A stretch of 64,000 nt of DNA from UBA1568 sp964488025. Lineage in GTDB: Bacteria; Patescibacteriota; Minisyncoccia; Moranbacterales; UBA1568. Positions within the stretch are counted from its first letter, which is position 1. Every line of letters begins with the position of its first letter. Under the pieces are notes generated by a model. The model worked only from the letters and a program-made list of their open reading frames with translations. It was not told where the DNA came from and searched no databases. This document shows positions 1-7,815 of the stretch, one piece after another. The stretch is taken from assembly GCA_964488025.1 (NCBI GenBank), contig CAZATJ010000003.1, forward strand, positions 1 through 64,000, in the 5' to 3' direction. The translations under genes and the position numbers were made by a program.

Positions 1-95
1 ACTCTATTCAATGTCGCGATGATCTTCGGTAAAAGAGTCTCGCTCATGAGCTCCCCCACCAGAGCGGTGAGAGAGCCGAGCGCAAGGCTCTCCAC
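1..95 (-). CDS. possible 5' part of an unrecognised gene, cut by the window edge
   Basis: Immediately after the hsp20 stop codon an open frame starts with GTG at 95 and stays open to position 1 (31 codons). A second in-frame ATG lies at about codon 18, preceded by a G-rich stretch. The peptide is hydrophobic and helical (LALGSLTALVGELMSETLL). It is not the start of DnaK, the usual next gene in such operons. It is too short to identify and could be non-coding. Confidence 0.22.
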   Translation of the reverse strand, partial: MESLALGSLTALVGELMSETLLPKIIATLNR

Positions 96-503
96 CTACT
101 TCACCGAAACGGCGATCTTCTTCGGCTTCACGGATTCCTCCTTTGGCATCGTGATGGTGAGAACGCCCTTGTCATAGTGAGCTTGGGTATTCTCGCCTTT
201 CACGGCCATCGGCAGGACGACGGAACGAGAGAAGCTGCCGGTGCGGACTTCCTTGCGGTAGTAGTCCTCGCGCTTCACTTCCTGCTTCTCCTCGGACGAT
301 CCGCTGACGGTCAGGACATCATTTTCGATAGTGATGTCAACTTTGGCGGGATCAATGCCCGGCAGCGATAGTTCCGCCACGACGTTGTCTTTGTTCTGAT
401 AGACATCGAGCGCAGGGAAGAAGTCTGCCGTACCGAGGAATTCATCTCCGAAGAAACGACTGAGGTCGCTTCCCGGCATGAATGGTATGAGATGGCGTGT
501 CAT
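96..503 (-). CDS. hsp20: small heat-shock protein, Hsp20/alpha-crystallin family
   Basis: An ATP-independent holdase chaperone of 135 aa, normal length for the family. The alpha-crystallin domain spans about residues 30-125. The conserved LPGIDPAKVDI segment is near residue 47 and the hallmark GVLTITMPK near 113-121. The tail IAV resembles the I-x-I/V anchor used for oligomerisation. It is the third gene behind the CIRCE-controlled hrcA-grpE pair, so it is probably heat-induced through HrcA. A G-rich ribosome binding site (AAGGGGGTGAG) precedes the ATG. Confidence 0.93.
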   Translation of the reverse strand: MTRHLIPFMPGSDLSRFFGDEFLGTADFFPALDVYQNKDNVVAELSLPGIDPAKVDITIENDVLTVSGSSEEKQEVKREDYYRKEVRTGSFSRSVVLPMAVKGENTQAHYDKGVLTITMPKEESVKPKKIAVSVK

Positions 504-592
504 AGGTTCTCACCCCCTTTCCATGTTAGTTTCTTTTCCTTGGTTGCTTGTGAAATTACTTACCCTTCGACTTCGCTCAGGATGGTTGCGAA

Positions 593-1117
593 TCAACTCA
601 CAACCACTTTCGCTGGCCGGATCACTTTGCCTCCGAGCCGGAAACCATTCTGCAGCACTTTGACTATCTTGTGTGGCTGAACATCTTCTCGCTGCTCTTG
701 TCCTTCCTGACTAACGGCTTCATGAACTGTCGGATCAAATGCGTCACCCTCTTTGGCTTCGATTATCTCCACTCCGTTTGATTTCACCACGTCTTCTAGC
801 TGTTTCTCGATGTACTGGATGCCCACGACCCAGGGACTGTCTTTCTGTTCGGGCGGAACATGCATGGTAGCGGAGCGGAAATTGTCGAGGACAGGAACGA
901 TATCGAGGACGAGCTTCTCTATCAAATATCCTCCAAGTTCTTTCTGCGATTCCTGCTGCCGTTTCTTGTAATTCTCGAAATCGGCTTGCGCTCTCTGTAA
1001 ATCTACTAAATACTCCTCTGCTTTCACCTGCCATTCCGACTTCTCTTCTTCTTGTACAACCTCTTTCTCTTCGTGCTGTTTGTTGTCTGTTGTTTGCTTC
1101 TTGTTTTGTTTAGACAT
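593..1117 (-). CDS. grpE: nucleotide exchange factor GrpE
   Basis: Co-chaperone that drives ADP release from DnaK. The 174-aa protein has a charged N-terminal tail, a long coiled coil (about 25-65) and the C-terminal beta domain. That domain carries the family pattern: DPTVHEAV, then PHKIVKVLQNGFRLGGKVIRPAKV. The start overlaps the end of hrcA by 8 nt, which indicates translational coupling. No dnaK follows; the next gene is hsp20. Identification is secure from the C-terminal signature. Confidence 0.95.
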   Translation of the reverse strand: MSKQNKKQTTDNKQHEEKEVVQEEEKSEWQVKAEEYLVDLQRAQADFENYKKRQQESQKELGGYLIEKLVLDIVPVLDNFRSATMHVPPEQKDSPWVVGIQYIEKQLEDVVKSNGVEIIEAKEGDAFDPTVHEAVSQEGQEQREDVQPHKIVKVLQNGFRLGGKVIRPAKVVVS

Positions 1118-1898
1118 AGGTTATCAAAATAATTACGAGTGAGGAGCCGAGCATTTTGCGCATGTACTCGATGAGGGATTTGTTCTTGGCGTAGTCCATC
1201 CGTTTGGGGCCAATGATGGCGAGCATGCCACGCCCCTCATCTGTTTGGTACGGGGCCACGATCATAGAACAATTGTTAATACCGGCAATCGGATTTTCAT
1301 TACCAATAAAGATATGCGTTTCGCCGTCCTTCAGCTTGAGCATGATACCGTCTACCTTTTCATCCAACGAATCGAGCGTTTCTACTAACTGACACAATTC
1401 ATCCATTTCCTGAAACTCGGGATTATCAATCAGTTCTCGCATCCCGAAATCATAATATTCATCCACGCCCACATCCTCTCCTGCTTCGCCGGAATCGGAA
1501 GTGTTTCGGGCAGGCCTTCTCAAGATACCAGAGACAGCCAGGTTGCCAGAGAGGGCGGAGAGGAGCTTAGCGGTGCTGCGACCGAGACGCTGGTGTTTGG
1601 TCTTGAGCATGAGCAGTTCTTTCTGCAGGCGTCGCTGATCCTCGCGCGAGAGATCCTGATCTCCCATCATCTCTTCGACATAAATACGATACCCTCGATC
1701 AGTCGGGATGCGTCCGGCGGAAACATGGGGCTGATAGAGGTAACCCTCTTCTTCGAGTGCCACCATATCATTGCGAAGCGTCGCCGAGCTTACTCCGAAG
1801 TCATAGTGTTCCAGGAGCGCCTGTGACCCGACCGGTACCGCCGTCTTGGTATACAGCTCGACGATGGCGGAAAGAAGTTGTTTTTGACGATCAATCAT
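1110..1898 (-). CDS. hrcA: heat-inducible transcription repressor HrcA
   Basis: Repressor that binds CIRCE operators and releases them on heat shock. The N-terminal winged helix (about 1-75) includes LRNDMVALEEEGYLYQPHVS and the GRIPTDRGYR motif. The C-terminal end has GMLAIIGPKRMDYAK. At 262 aa it is clearly shorter than the usual roughly 340 aa; the loss is in the middle of the effector domain. A perfect CIRCE lies just upstream, so the gene is autoregulated. First gene of hrcA-grpE-hsp20. Confidence 0.95.
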   Translation of the reverse strand: MIDRQKQLLSAIVELYTKTAVPVGSQALLEHYDFGVSSATLRNDMVALEEEGYLYQPHVSAGRIPTDRGYRIYVEEMMGDQDLSREDQRRLQKELLMLKTKHQRLGRSTAKLLSALSGNLAVSGILRRPARNTSDSGEAGEDVGVDEYYDFGMRELIDNPEFQEMDELCQLVETLDSLDEKVDGIMLKLKDGETHIFIGNENPIAGINNCSMIVAPYQTDEGRGMLAIIGPKRMDYAKNKSLIEYMRKMLGSSLVIILITYV

Positions 1899-1977
1899 AT
1901 GGGTAGCTTCGCTAGCTTAAAGCTTCTTTAACTTTATGAGCTTAAACAAAATACTCGAAACTTTCTATTACAATTCC

Positions 1978-2006
1978 ATTATAAATAGTGATTAGCACTC
2001 TGTCAA
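1978..2006 (-). promoter_or_regulatory. sigma-70 promoter of the hrcA operon
   Basis: On the minus strand TTGACA (2006-2001) and TATAAT (1983-1978) are both perfect and are separated by 17 nt. The -35 box is formed by the CIRCE spacer, so HrcA bound at the operator would directly block polymerase. Transcription would start near 1971, giving a leader of about 70 nt. Confidence 0.93.
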
Positions 2007-2018
2007 GAGGAGTGCTAA
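1992..2018. promoter_or_regulatory. CIRCE operator (HrcA binding site)
   Basis: TTAGCACTC, nine spacer bases, GAGTGCTAA: an exact match to the CIRCE consensus with perfect 9-bp arms. It sits 94 nt upstream of the hrcA start and overlaps the -35 box of its promoter. Confidence 0.98.
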
Positions 2019-2036
2019 TCGTTTCTCTGTAAGTAT

Positions 2037-2070
2037 GAAAAAAGCCCTCAGGAAAGCCTCCCTTGGGCTT
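2037..2070 (-). terminator. intrinsic terminator after the zinc-ribbon-like gene
   Basis: Read on the minus strand, AAGCCC and GGGCTT arms close a hairpin with an internal AGG/CCT pair, followed by six T. It ends the leftward yidD and small-protein transcript and insulates the CIRCE promoter. Confidence 0.75.
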
Positions 2071-2160
2071 GCGGTATCGATGAGTGATTCAGGCGACACG
2101 CGCCTGATGCCGGATCAAATTCGGCATGATGAGCATCGCACTAGGGTGTCTACGTATTCA

Positions 2161-2463
2161 TCATTCCGCGGCGGCTCCTTGGTACACGCCGCTCAAAGGC
2201 CGGTATAGGGACTTCTGCTGCTGAATACTGGTACTCACAGGATCGACTACTTTTTCGCAGGCCCCAGAGCACGTCCAGCTCGTGCCGTGCGATCCGTACC
2301 TGTTCAGTGGGGTTATTTCTTTCCCGCAGGCAGGATTGATGCAGTAGTCCTTGGTCGTCGGCTTGCCGGAAACAGCTCCGGCGCCATCAATCGCGGCGAT
2401 GTCTGCGGTGTTAGCGCCTGGCTTCTGGTTTTTCCTAAGTGCTGCCTTGGTTTTGGCATTCAT
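2161..2463 (-). CDS. small cysteine-motif hypothetical protein
   Basis: 100 aa, not recognised. A lysine-rich, low-complexity N-terminus (about 1-35) precedes a compact central segment with two cysteine pairs, CINPAC and CSGAC, 21 residues apart, which looks like a small zinc ribbon. The C-terminus is Gln/Ala-rich. A GAGG box six bases from the ATG supports the start. It follows yidD by 30 nt and ends in its own terminator, so it may be cotranscribed with yidD. A nucleic-acid or protein-binding role is only a guess. Confidence 0.7.
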   Translation of the reverse strand: MNAKTKAALRKNQKPGANTADIAAIDGAGAVSGKPTTKDYCINPACGKEITPLNRYGSHGTSWTCSGACEKVVDPVSTSIQQQKSLYRPLSGVYQGAAAE

Positions 2464-2493
2464 GCGATACCTCGTCGCCTCATTGTTAACGAT

Positions 2494-2730
2494 CTAAACG
2501 ACAGGATCATATCCCCCGTCGTTCCACGGATGGCAGCGGATGATGCGTTTGCATCCCATCCAGCTTCCTCGGAAAATTCCATAGCGTTCTATCGCCTGAT
2601 AGGAATACTCTGAGCAAGTAGGATAGAACCGGCAAAAACGAATACCCGAAACCTTTCCTATAATTCCATGATCGAAAGAAAGGGTTTTCTGATAAAGACG
2701 GATGATGCCAAGGACGAAACGTTTCCACAT
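2494..2730 (-). CDS. yidD: membrane protein insertion efficiency factor YidD
   Basis: Small cationic inner-face protein that assists YidC-dependent membrane insertion. The 78-aa sequence carries the family signature: LIRLYQKTLSF-like start, CRFYPTCSEYSYQAI near 33-47 and RCHPWNDGGYDPV at the end. It normally sits beside rnpA and yidC, but here it is isolated. Its promoter would be TTGACA (2765-2760) abutting an inverted-repeat element, with a weak -10, giving a nearly leaderless message. Confidence 0.93.
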   Translation of the reverse strand: MWKRFVLGIIRLYQKTLSFDHGIIGKVSGIRFCRFYPTCSEYSYQAIERYGIFRGSWMGCKRIIRCHPWNDGGYDPVV

Positions 2731-2764
2731 ACCATCATTGTGCCTATTCCCCTGCTTTTGTCAA

Positions 2765-2897
2765 TCCCGCACCTTTTCTGCACAAGCGCCAAAAGCGCTC
2801 AGAAAATATACCTCTATCGAGCAAATACTTTTACGCAGAACTCAACGCATCTTATCATATTCAATATTTGTAGTATCGGTGTAGAAAAGGTGCGGGA
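2765..2897. mobile_element. 133-bp inverted-repeat element without a gene
   Basis: The ends are TCCCGCACCTTTTCTGCAC and, inverted, TCCCGCACCTTTTCTACAC: 18 of 19 bases match. The interior of about 95 bp has no ORF but contains a small hairpin AGCGC/GCGCT. The same terminal repeat bounds two other elements here, at 31266-31397 and 53756-54037. It lies between yidD and the corA-like gene. Its left end abuts TTGACAAAA (minus strand), as does the GIY-YIG element. No target duplication is visible. Confidence 0.7.
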
Positions 2898-2938
2898 TGT
2901 GGTATAATTCAACCGGAATATATACAAAAATAAAAGTG

Positions 2939-3847
2939 ATGAAGAACCTACAGCATAAAAACATCACCTGGATTGACTTTGAAGATCCCGCGGCGGGAGA
3001 TATCACCTACCTGCAAGAACATTTCAATATTCACCCCCTGGCCATCGAAGAACTCATCACGCCGACCTATCAGCCCAAGGTCGTTCAGTACAATGGTTGT
3101 TTGTTTTTTTCCATCCACATCCCGCTTTTTGATACCAAACTCCGAACAACCTATCCCGGTGAGCTTGATATTATCCTGACCAATCATCATCTCATCACCA
3201 GCCATAAGCAAAGCATCTACCAGTTAACGACATTTTTCGAGACTTTGGAAAAAAGCGAGGGTAAACGCCGATTGTACCTGGAAACCACTCCCGCCAAACT
3301 GCTTCACCATATTCTCGAACTCCTTCTCAATTCCTGTTTTCCCAAGCTTGATCATATCACCGAGAGACTCGACTTCATCGAAATGCAGGTTTTTTCCGGC
3401 AGGGAAAAAGAGATGGTGCTCGAGATATCGGTGCTCAAGCGCGATGTCTTGAATTTCCGCCGAACGCTCAAGCCGCAACGCGCCATTATCGAATCACTCA
3501 TCCAAAAGGATCACCCTCATATTCCCGACGACCTCAGGGTGTACTACCAGGATCTTATCGGTACGAATATCCGCCTATGGAACCTCCTCGAAAGTCAAAA
3601 AGAAACCATCGAGGCTCTGGAGGACACGAATAATTCTCTTCTTTCCAACAAGCTCGATCAGACCATGAAGGTGCTGACGATTTTTTCAGCCATTCTTCTG
3701 CCCTTGACCGCTTACTCCAACATGATGGCCATGAATGCTGCCGTACCATTTCTCAAAAATGACTACGGATTCTGGATTCACCTCTCCATCATGGCGATTA
3801 TCTCGATCATTACCTTTGCTATCTTCAAAATAAGACGCTGGATTTAG
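2939..3847 (+). CDS. corA: CorA-family divalent metal channel with an altered GMN motif
   Basis: Probable Mg2+/divalent cation channel of the 2-TM-GxN family, 302 aa. A large soluble funnel domain (about 1-240) with helical stalk precedes two C-terminal membrane segments (about 245-268 and 280-300). The normally invariant GMN after the first helix reads AMN (SNMMAMNAAVP). I start at 2939, not the upstream ATG at 2897, because a TATAAT box at 2903-2908 lies inside that extension. CorA assignment is solid; ion selectivity is uncertain given the motif change. Confidence 0.85.
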   Translation: MKNLQHKNITWIDFEDPAAGDITYLQEHFNIHPLAIEELITPTYQPKVVQYNGCLFFSIHIPLFDTKLRTTYPGELDIILTNHHLITSHKQSIYQLTTFFETLEKSEGKRRLYLETTPAKLLHHILELLLNSCFPKLDHITERLDFIEMQVFSGREKEMVLEISVLKRDVLNFRRTLKPQRAIIESLIQKDHPHIPDDLRVYYQDLIGTNIRLWNLLESQKETIEALEDTNNSLLSNKLDQTMKVLTIFSAILLPLTAYSNMMAMNAAVPFLKNDYGFWIHLSIMAIISIITFAIFKIRRWI

Positions 3848-3886
3848 AACAGGATAGAAGGATCGCCTTAGAGTTGATTTTTTCGA

Positions 3887-3912
3887 GGAGCGTGCAAACA
3901 AGCTCCTTTTTT
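3887..3912 (+). terminator. intrinsic terminator after the corA-like gene
   Basis: GGAGC, a 10-nt loop, GCTCC, then TTTTTT. It separates the channel gene from cysS. Confidence 0.85.
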
Positions 3913-3960
3913 GTTATTCTAGTATCAATCGTCTCTCATCCATTTTCACTTATCTCTCCC

Positions 3961-5373
3961 ATGCTGCTCTACAATACCCTCTCCAAAAAAAAGGAAGAAT
4001 TCATCCCGCTCCATACTGGCAAGGTGGGTCTGTATGTTTGTGGACCAACGGTCTATGACTCCATTCACATCGGCAATATCCGCGCCTACGTCTTCGCCGA
4101 TACCCTCCGTCGGGTTCTGGAAGATATCGGCTATGAAGTACGGATGATCAAGAATATCACCGATGTCGGTCACCTGACCGCCGACGACATCGCCCAGGGT
4201 GACAGTGGTGAAGACAAAATCGCCAAGAAAGCGGAAAAGGAACACAAGACCCCCGAAGAGATCGCTCAATTCTATGAGGAATATGCTCTTACCACCGAGA
4301 AGGCGATGAATATCGAACCGGCCCACTACTTCCCTCGGGCGACGGCTCATATCAGTCAGATGATCAAACTGATTGAAGCGCTCATCGAAAGGGGCCATGC
4401 CTATGAAAAAAATGGTAACATCTTTCTTGATGTCACTACCTTTCCCGATTATGGGAAACTTTCAGGAAATACGCTCACCAGTCTCCAGGTCGGGGCTCGG
4501 CTCGAAGCACATCCGGACAAAAAGAATCCCTGGGACTTTGCCCTGTGGCTCAAGGCTCCAGCAGGACATCTTATGCATTGGCCATCGCCGTGGAGTGAAG
4601 GCTATCCTGGTTGGCACATCGAGTGCAGCGCCATGAGCATGGAGTACCTGGGCGATACGTTCGATATTCATACCGGTGGTGAAGATAATATCTTCCCCCA
4701 TCATGAGGCTGAGATTATTCAGTCCGAAGGCGTCACCGGCAAGCCCTTCGTCCGCTATTGGATGCATACCCGCCACATGATGATCGATGGCGCCAAGATG
4801 TCCAAATCCAAAAAAAATTTTTACATCCTAGAAGACCTCCTCGCTAAAGGCTACACCCCGATGGATTTTCGCACACTCCTCATCTCGGCTCATTATCGTT
4901 CCCAAATGAATTTTACCTGGGAATCCCTTGAGCAGGCGAAAAAAAATAAGGAAGTATTTTTCGCTCTCATGAACCGTCTCGTAACGATTCCGAAAGAAGA
5001 GTTTGATTCGAATGGCTTTGACGGTACTGAAACGCTCGAGGAGATCCGCGAGGTCGTACAGGATGACTTGAATACTCCTCAGGCTCTTGCTCTTGCGCTA
5101 GAACTGGTCAAAAAAATAAACACCCTTCTGGATAAGGGTGAAAAGATAAACATCATTGTTCTGAGGTCAACCCTTGAAAAAATATTTTTCCTTTTCGGAT
5201 TGGTGCCTGAAAATGTCATTATCCCTGATGAAATCGAAAGTCTAGCCAAGGCCCGGGAAGGGGCACGAGAAAACAAAGATTTTTCCGAATCTGATCGTCT
5301 GCGCGATGAGATTGCCCGTCATGGCTACAAAGTCGAAGACACTGCCTCTGGCTATCGTCTGAAAAAACTCTAA
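3961..5373 (+). CDS. cysS: cysteinyl-tRNA synthetase
   Basis: Class I synthetase charging tRNA-Cys; 470 aa, normal length. Zinc and cysteine-binding CGPTVYD, then HIGN (the HIGH motif), the zinc-ligand region GWHIECSAMS, and KMSKS near residue 280 are all present. The C-terminal DALR-type helical domain ends with the usual SESDRLRDEI region. The chosen ATG (MLLYNTLSKKKEEF) is the conserved start; a longer upstream frame exists but overlaps the preceding terminator region. Confidence 0.96.
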   Translation: MLLYNTLSKKKEEFIPLHTGKVGLYVCGPTVYDSIHIGNIRAYVFADTLRRVLEDIGYEVRMIKNITDVGHLTADDIAQGDSGEDKIAKKAEKEHKTPEEIAQFYEEYALTTEKAMNIEPAHYFPRATAHISQMIKLIEALIERGHAYEKNGNIFLDVTTFPDYGKLSGNTLTSLQVGARLEAHPDKKNPWDFALWLKAPAGHLMHWPSPWSEGYPGWHIECSAMSMEYLGDTFDIHTGGEDNIFPHHEAEIIQSEGVTGKPFVRYWMHTRHMMIDGAKMSKSKKNFYILEDLLAKGYTPMDFRTLLISAHYRSQMNFTWESLEQAKKNKEVFFALMNRLVTIPKEEFDSNGFDGTETLEEIREVVQDDLNTPQALALALELVKKINTLLDKGEKINIIVLRSTLEKIFFLFGLVPENVIIPDEIESLAKAREGARENKDFSESDRLRDEIARHGYKVEDTASGYRLKKL

Positions 5374-5411
5374 AAACTCCTGAGAAACTTACTGAGAAGC
5401 CAGGCTTCTTA

Positions 5412-5447
5412 GTAAAAAGGGCCGGATGTCGCGTGGACATCTCGGCC
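5412..5447 (-). terminator. strong intrinsic terminator after the 57-aa gene
   Basis: On the minus strand GGCCGAGATGTC pairs with GACATCCGGCC around a 5-nt loop and is followed by five T. It lies about 20 nt beyond the stop of the small leftward gene and may also slow read-through from cysS. Confidence 0.88.
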
Positions 5448-5466
5448 TCTTTGTTGCTGGCTCCCC

Positions 5467-5640
5467 TCAATGAGGGGAAGGCTCTTGGTAGCCTTCTTGG
5501 TAGCCTTCGGGCGCTCCAGAGAGGGCCACCATGCGTTCGTCTTCTTCGACGAGCGACTGGTTCAAACGAACCATCCTCAACTCGGGGAAGATGGCCTCTA
5601 GAAGGCTTTTCCAAAGGCTGGCTAAGTAATTTTTCCTCAT
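5467..5640 (-). CDS. 57-aa protein with its own promoter, RBS and terminator
   Basis: Short leftward gene, unrecognised. A perfect promoter, a GAGGAG box six bases before the ATG, and a strong terminator make it a complete transcription unit. The peptide starts MRKNYLASLWKSLLEAIFPE, is acidic and helical in the middle, and ends with a tandem EGYQ repeat (EGYQEGYQEPSPH). That repeat comes from a 12-nt duplication in the DNA. No signal peptide or membrane helix. Convergent with cysS. Confidence 0.72.
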   Translation of the reverse strand: MRKNYLASLWKSLLEAIFPELRMVRLNQSLVEEDERMVALSGAPEGYQEGYQEPSPH

Positions 5641-5681
5641 TTTCTACTCCTCGGGGGTTGAAATCTCATTACTTATTTTAC

Positions 5682-5710
5682 ATTATACTCCTTTTTTACC
5701 GTTTTGTCAA
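5682..5710 (-). promoter_or_regulatory. consensus sigma-70 promoter of the 57-aa gene
   Basis: TTGACA (5710-5705) and TATAAT (5687-5682), both perfect, with 17-nt spacing on the minus strand. Predicted start near 5675. The adjoining sequence on the dnaB side has an 11-nt direct repeat, GTATTATTATC, at about 5714-5738. Confidence 0.92.
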
Positions 5711-5787
5711 CCCAGTATTATTATCTGGTATTATTATCCACATATCCCCCGCGACTGCCGAAGCTGGCTCAGTTATCGTCCGCACGC

Positions 5788-5793
5788 TATAAT
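5788..5793 (+). promoter_or_regulatory. -10 box upstream of dnaB
   Basis: A perfect TATAAT 29 bases before the chosen dnaB start. The -35 position (around TGGCTC) is a poor match, so I report only the -10. It supports the downstream ATG at 5822 over the one at 5792. Confidence 0.55.
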
Positions 5794-5821
5794 GCAGTAT
5801 ATTCAAATTTTTCGTACCCCC

Positions 5822-7177
5822 ATGGCTGGAAGTAAAACCGATCACTTGCGCGTTCCCCCACATAACCTGGAAGCCGAAGCCTCGGTCCTCGGGTCGCTTA
5901 TGCTCGATAAGGACGCCATCATCAAGGTGGCTGATCTTTTGAAGGTGGGAGATTTTTATAAAAACGATCATAACTTCATCTACGAAACCATGCTCGCCCT
6001 CTACGAGGAGCGCGAACCAATCGATGTCCTTTCTTTGTCCAACAAGCTTGAAGAGAAAGGCCAACTTGAACGGGTTGGCGGATCAAGTTACTTGGCATCG
6101 CTCGTCAACACGGTACCCTCAGCCACCAACGTCGTGCATTACGCCAAGGTTGTTCAGAAAAAAACACTCCTGCGCCGCCTCATCGCCGCCGCAAGCGATA
6201 TCGTCGAAATGGGCTATGATGAATCGGAGGATGTTCAGAAACTCCTCGACGAAGCGGAACAGAAAGTTTTTGCCGTTTCTCAAAAATATATCAAGCAGGA
6301 CTTCGTCCCCATCAAATCCATCCTTGAGGTAGCCTTCAACCGTATCGATGAACTCCACAAGAGCGACCATGCTTTCCGTGGAGTCCAAACTTTTTATCCT
6401 GACCTCGATAATCTCTTGGCCGGCTTGCAGAAATCCGATCTGCTTATTTTAGCGGCTCGACCATCGGTCGGGAAAACCACCTTCGCTCTCGATATTGCTC
6501 GCCAGGTCGGCGTCCATGGCAAGGTTCCGGTCGGTATTTTTTCTCTCGAAATGGGATCGGATCAACTGGTAGATCGCATGATTGCCGCTCAAGCCGGAGT
6601 GGATTTGTGGCGCCTGCGTACCGGCAAGCTTTCCAGTGAAGGCCCGGACAATGACTTCGAAAAAATTTCCGATGCCATGGGCGTGCTGTCTGAGGCACCG
6701 ATATTTATCGACGACAGCGGCTCGCTCAACATCATGGAGATGCGCACCATGGCCAGGCGTCTCCAGGCCGAACACAATCTCGGGCTCATCATCGTCGACT
6801 ACCTCCAGCTCATGGAAGGACGTAGTTCCAAAGGCGACAACCGAGTACAAGAGATTTCGGAAATTTCCCGCGGATTGAAACAGCTCGCCCGCGAACTCAA
6901 TATTCCCGTCATCGCCCTTTCTCAGTTGTCCCGTGCCGTCGAATCCCGCCCCGATCAGATTCCGAAGCTTTCCGACTTACGCGAATCCGGTTCTATCGAA
7001 CAGGATGCTGACGTGGTCATGTTTCTCTATCGTGAAGATCGAGTGAAACCCGATACCCCGAATAAGAACATTGCTGACATTATCGTGGCCAAACACCGTA
7101 ACGGTCCGGTTGGTAAGATCTCGCTCTATTTTGAGGAAAACTCAACCACGTTCAAATCACTCGAAAAAGCCCACTAG
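5822..7177 (+). CDS. dnaB: replicative DNA helicase DnaB
   Basis: Hexameric helicase that unwinds DNA at the fork and binds primase; 451 aa. The N-terminal helical domain begins with PPHNLEAEASVLGSLM. The RecA-like core has Walker A in the form ARPSVGKTT, then FSLEM, the Walker B stretch LIIVDYLQLM, ALSQLSRAVE and SDLRESGSIEQDADVVMF. The ATG at 5822 lies 29 nt after a TATAAT box, so the earlier ATG at 5792 is unlikely. recR follows after 3 nt. Confidence 0.96.
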   Translation: MAGSKTDHLRVPPHNLEAEASVLGSLMLDKDAIIKVADLLKVGDFYKNDHNFIYETMLALYEEREPIDVLSLSNKLEEKGQLERVGGSSYLASLVNTVPSATNVVHYAKVVQKKTLLRRLIAAASDIVEMGYDESEDVQKLLDEAEQKVFAVSQKYIKQDFVPIKSILEVAFNRIDELHKSDHAFRGVQTFYPDLDNLLAGLQKSDLLILAARPSVGKTTFALDIARQVGVHGKVPVGIFSLEMGSDQLVDRMIAAQAGVDLWRLRTGKLSSEGPDNDFEKISDAMGVLSEAPIFIDDSGSLNIMEMRTMARRLQAEHNLGLIIVDYLQLMEGRSSKGDNRVQEISEISRGLKQLARELNIPVIALSQLSRAVESRPDQIPKLSDLRESGSIEQDADVVMFLYREDRVKPDTPNKNIADIIVAKHRNGPVGKISLYFEENSTTFKSLEKAH

Positions 7178-7180
7178 ACT

Positions 7181-7777
7181 ATGCAGTATCCAAAAGCTTT
7201 TCAATCACTCATCGCGCACTTTTCAGCCTTGCCGTCAGTCGGACCCAAGATGGCGGAACGGATTGTTCTCTATCTGTTCAAGCAGGACGCGGAGAAGCTG
7301 CAAAGTTTTGCCGAAAGCCTGGAAGAACTTCCCCGACTGAAAAGCTGCACCCGCTGTTTCCATATCGCCGAAAGCGAGTTGTGCTACATCTGTGCCGACA
7401 CGAGGCGTGACACCACGGCCCTCTGCGTGGTCGAGGAACCGCTTGATGTCATCGCTCTCGAACGGATCGGCATCTATTCCGGCTTGTACCATGTCTTAGG
7501 TGGACTGCTCGAAAGCGGGAAAAATGATAATAGCGGAAACCTGCGTATCAGTGAGCTTCTCGAGCGTGTCCGTAATGACAAAATCAAAGAGGTGATTCTC
7601 GCTACCAACCCGACCACCGAGGGCGATCTGACGGCTCTCTACCTCAAAAAGAAGCTTGAGCCTACTGGAGTCAAAATTACCCGTATTGGAAGAGGTTTGG
7701 CAACAGGCGGTGATATCGAATATGCCGACGAAATCACTCTCAGTGCTGCCTTGACAAATCGCAAGGAGCTGTTATAA
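7181..7777 (+). CDS. recR: recombination protein RecR
   Basis: Recombination mediator of the RecFOR pathway; 198 aa, normal size. An N-terminal helix-hairpin-helix (LPSVGPKMAERI) is followed by a four-cysteine zinc finger (CTRC, then CYIC) and a Toprim domain. The Toprim domain has CVVEEPLDVIALE and ATNPTTEGDLTALYL. It is coupled to dnaB (3-nt gap), so replication and repair genes share a transcript. Confidence 0.96.
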   Translation: MQYPKAFQSLIAHFSALPSVGPKMAERIVLYLFKQDAEKLQSFAESLEELPRLKSCTRCFHIAESELCYICADTRRDTTALCVVEEPLDVIALERIGIYSGLYHVLGGLLESGKNDNSGNLRISELLERVRNDKIKEVILATNPTTEGDLTALYLKKKLEPTGVKITRIGRGLATGGDIEYADEITLSAALTNRKELL

Positions 7778-7815
7778 TAACAACATCCTCAACACCTCGA
7801 TGAAGGGAGACGGAT

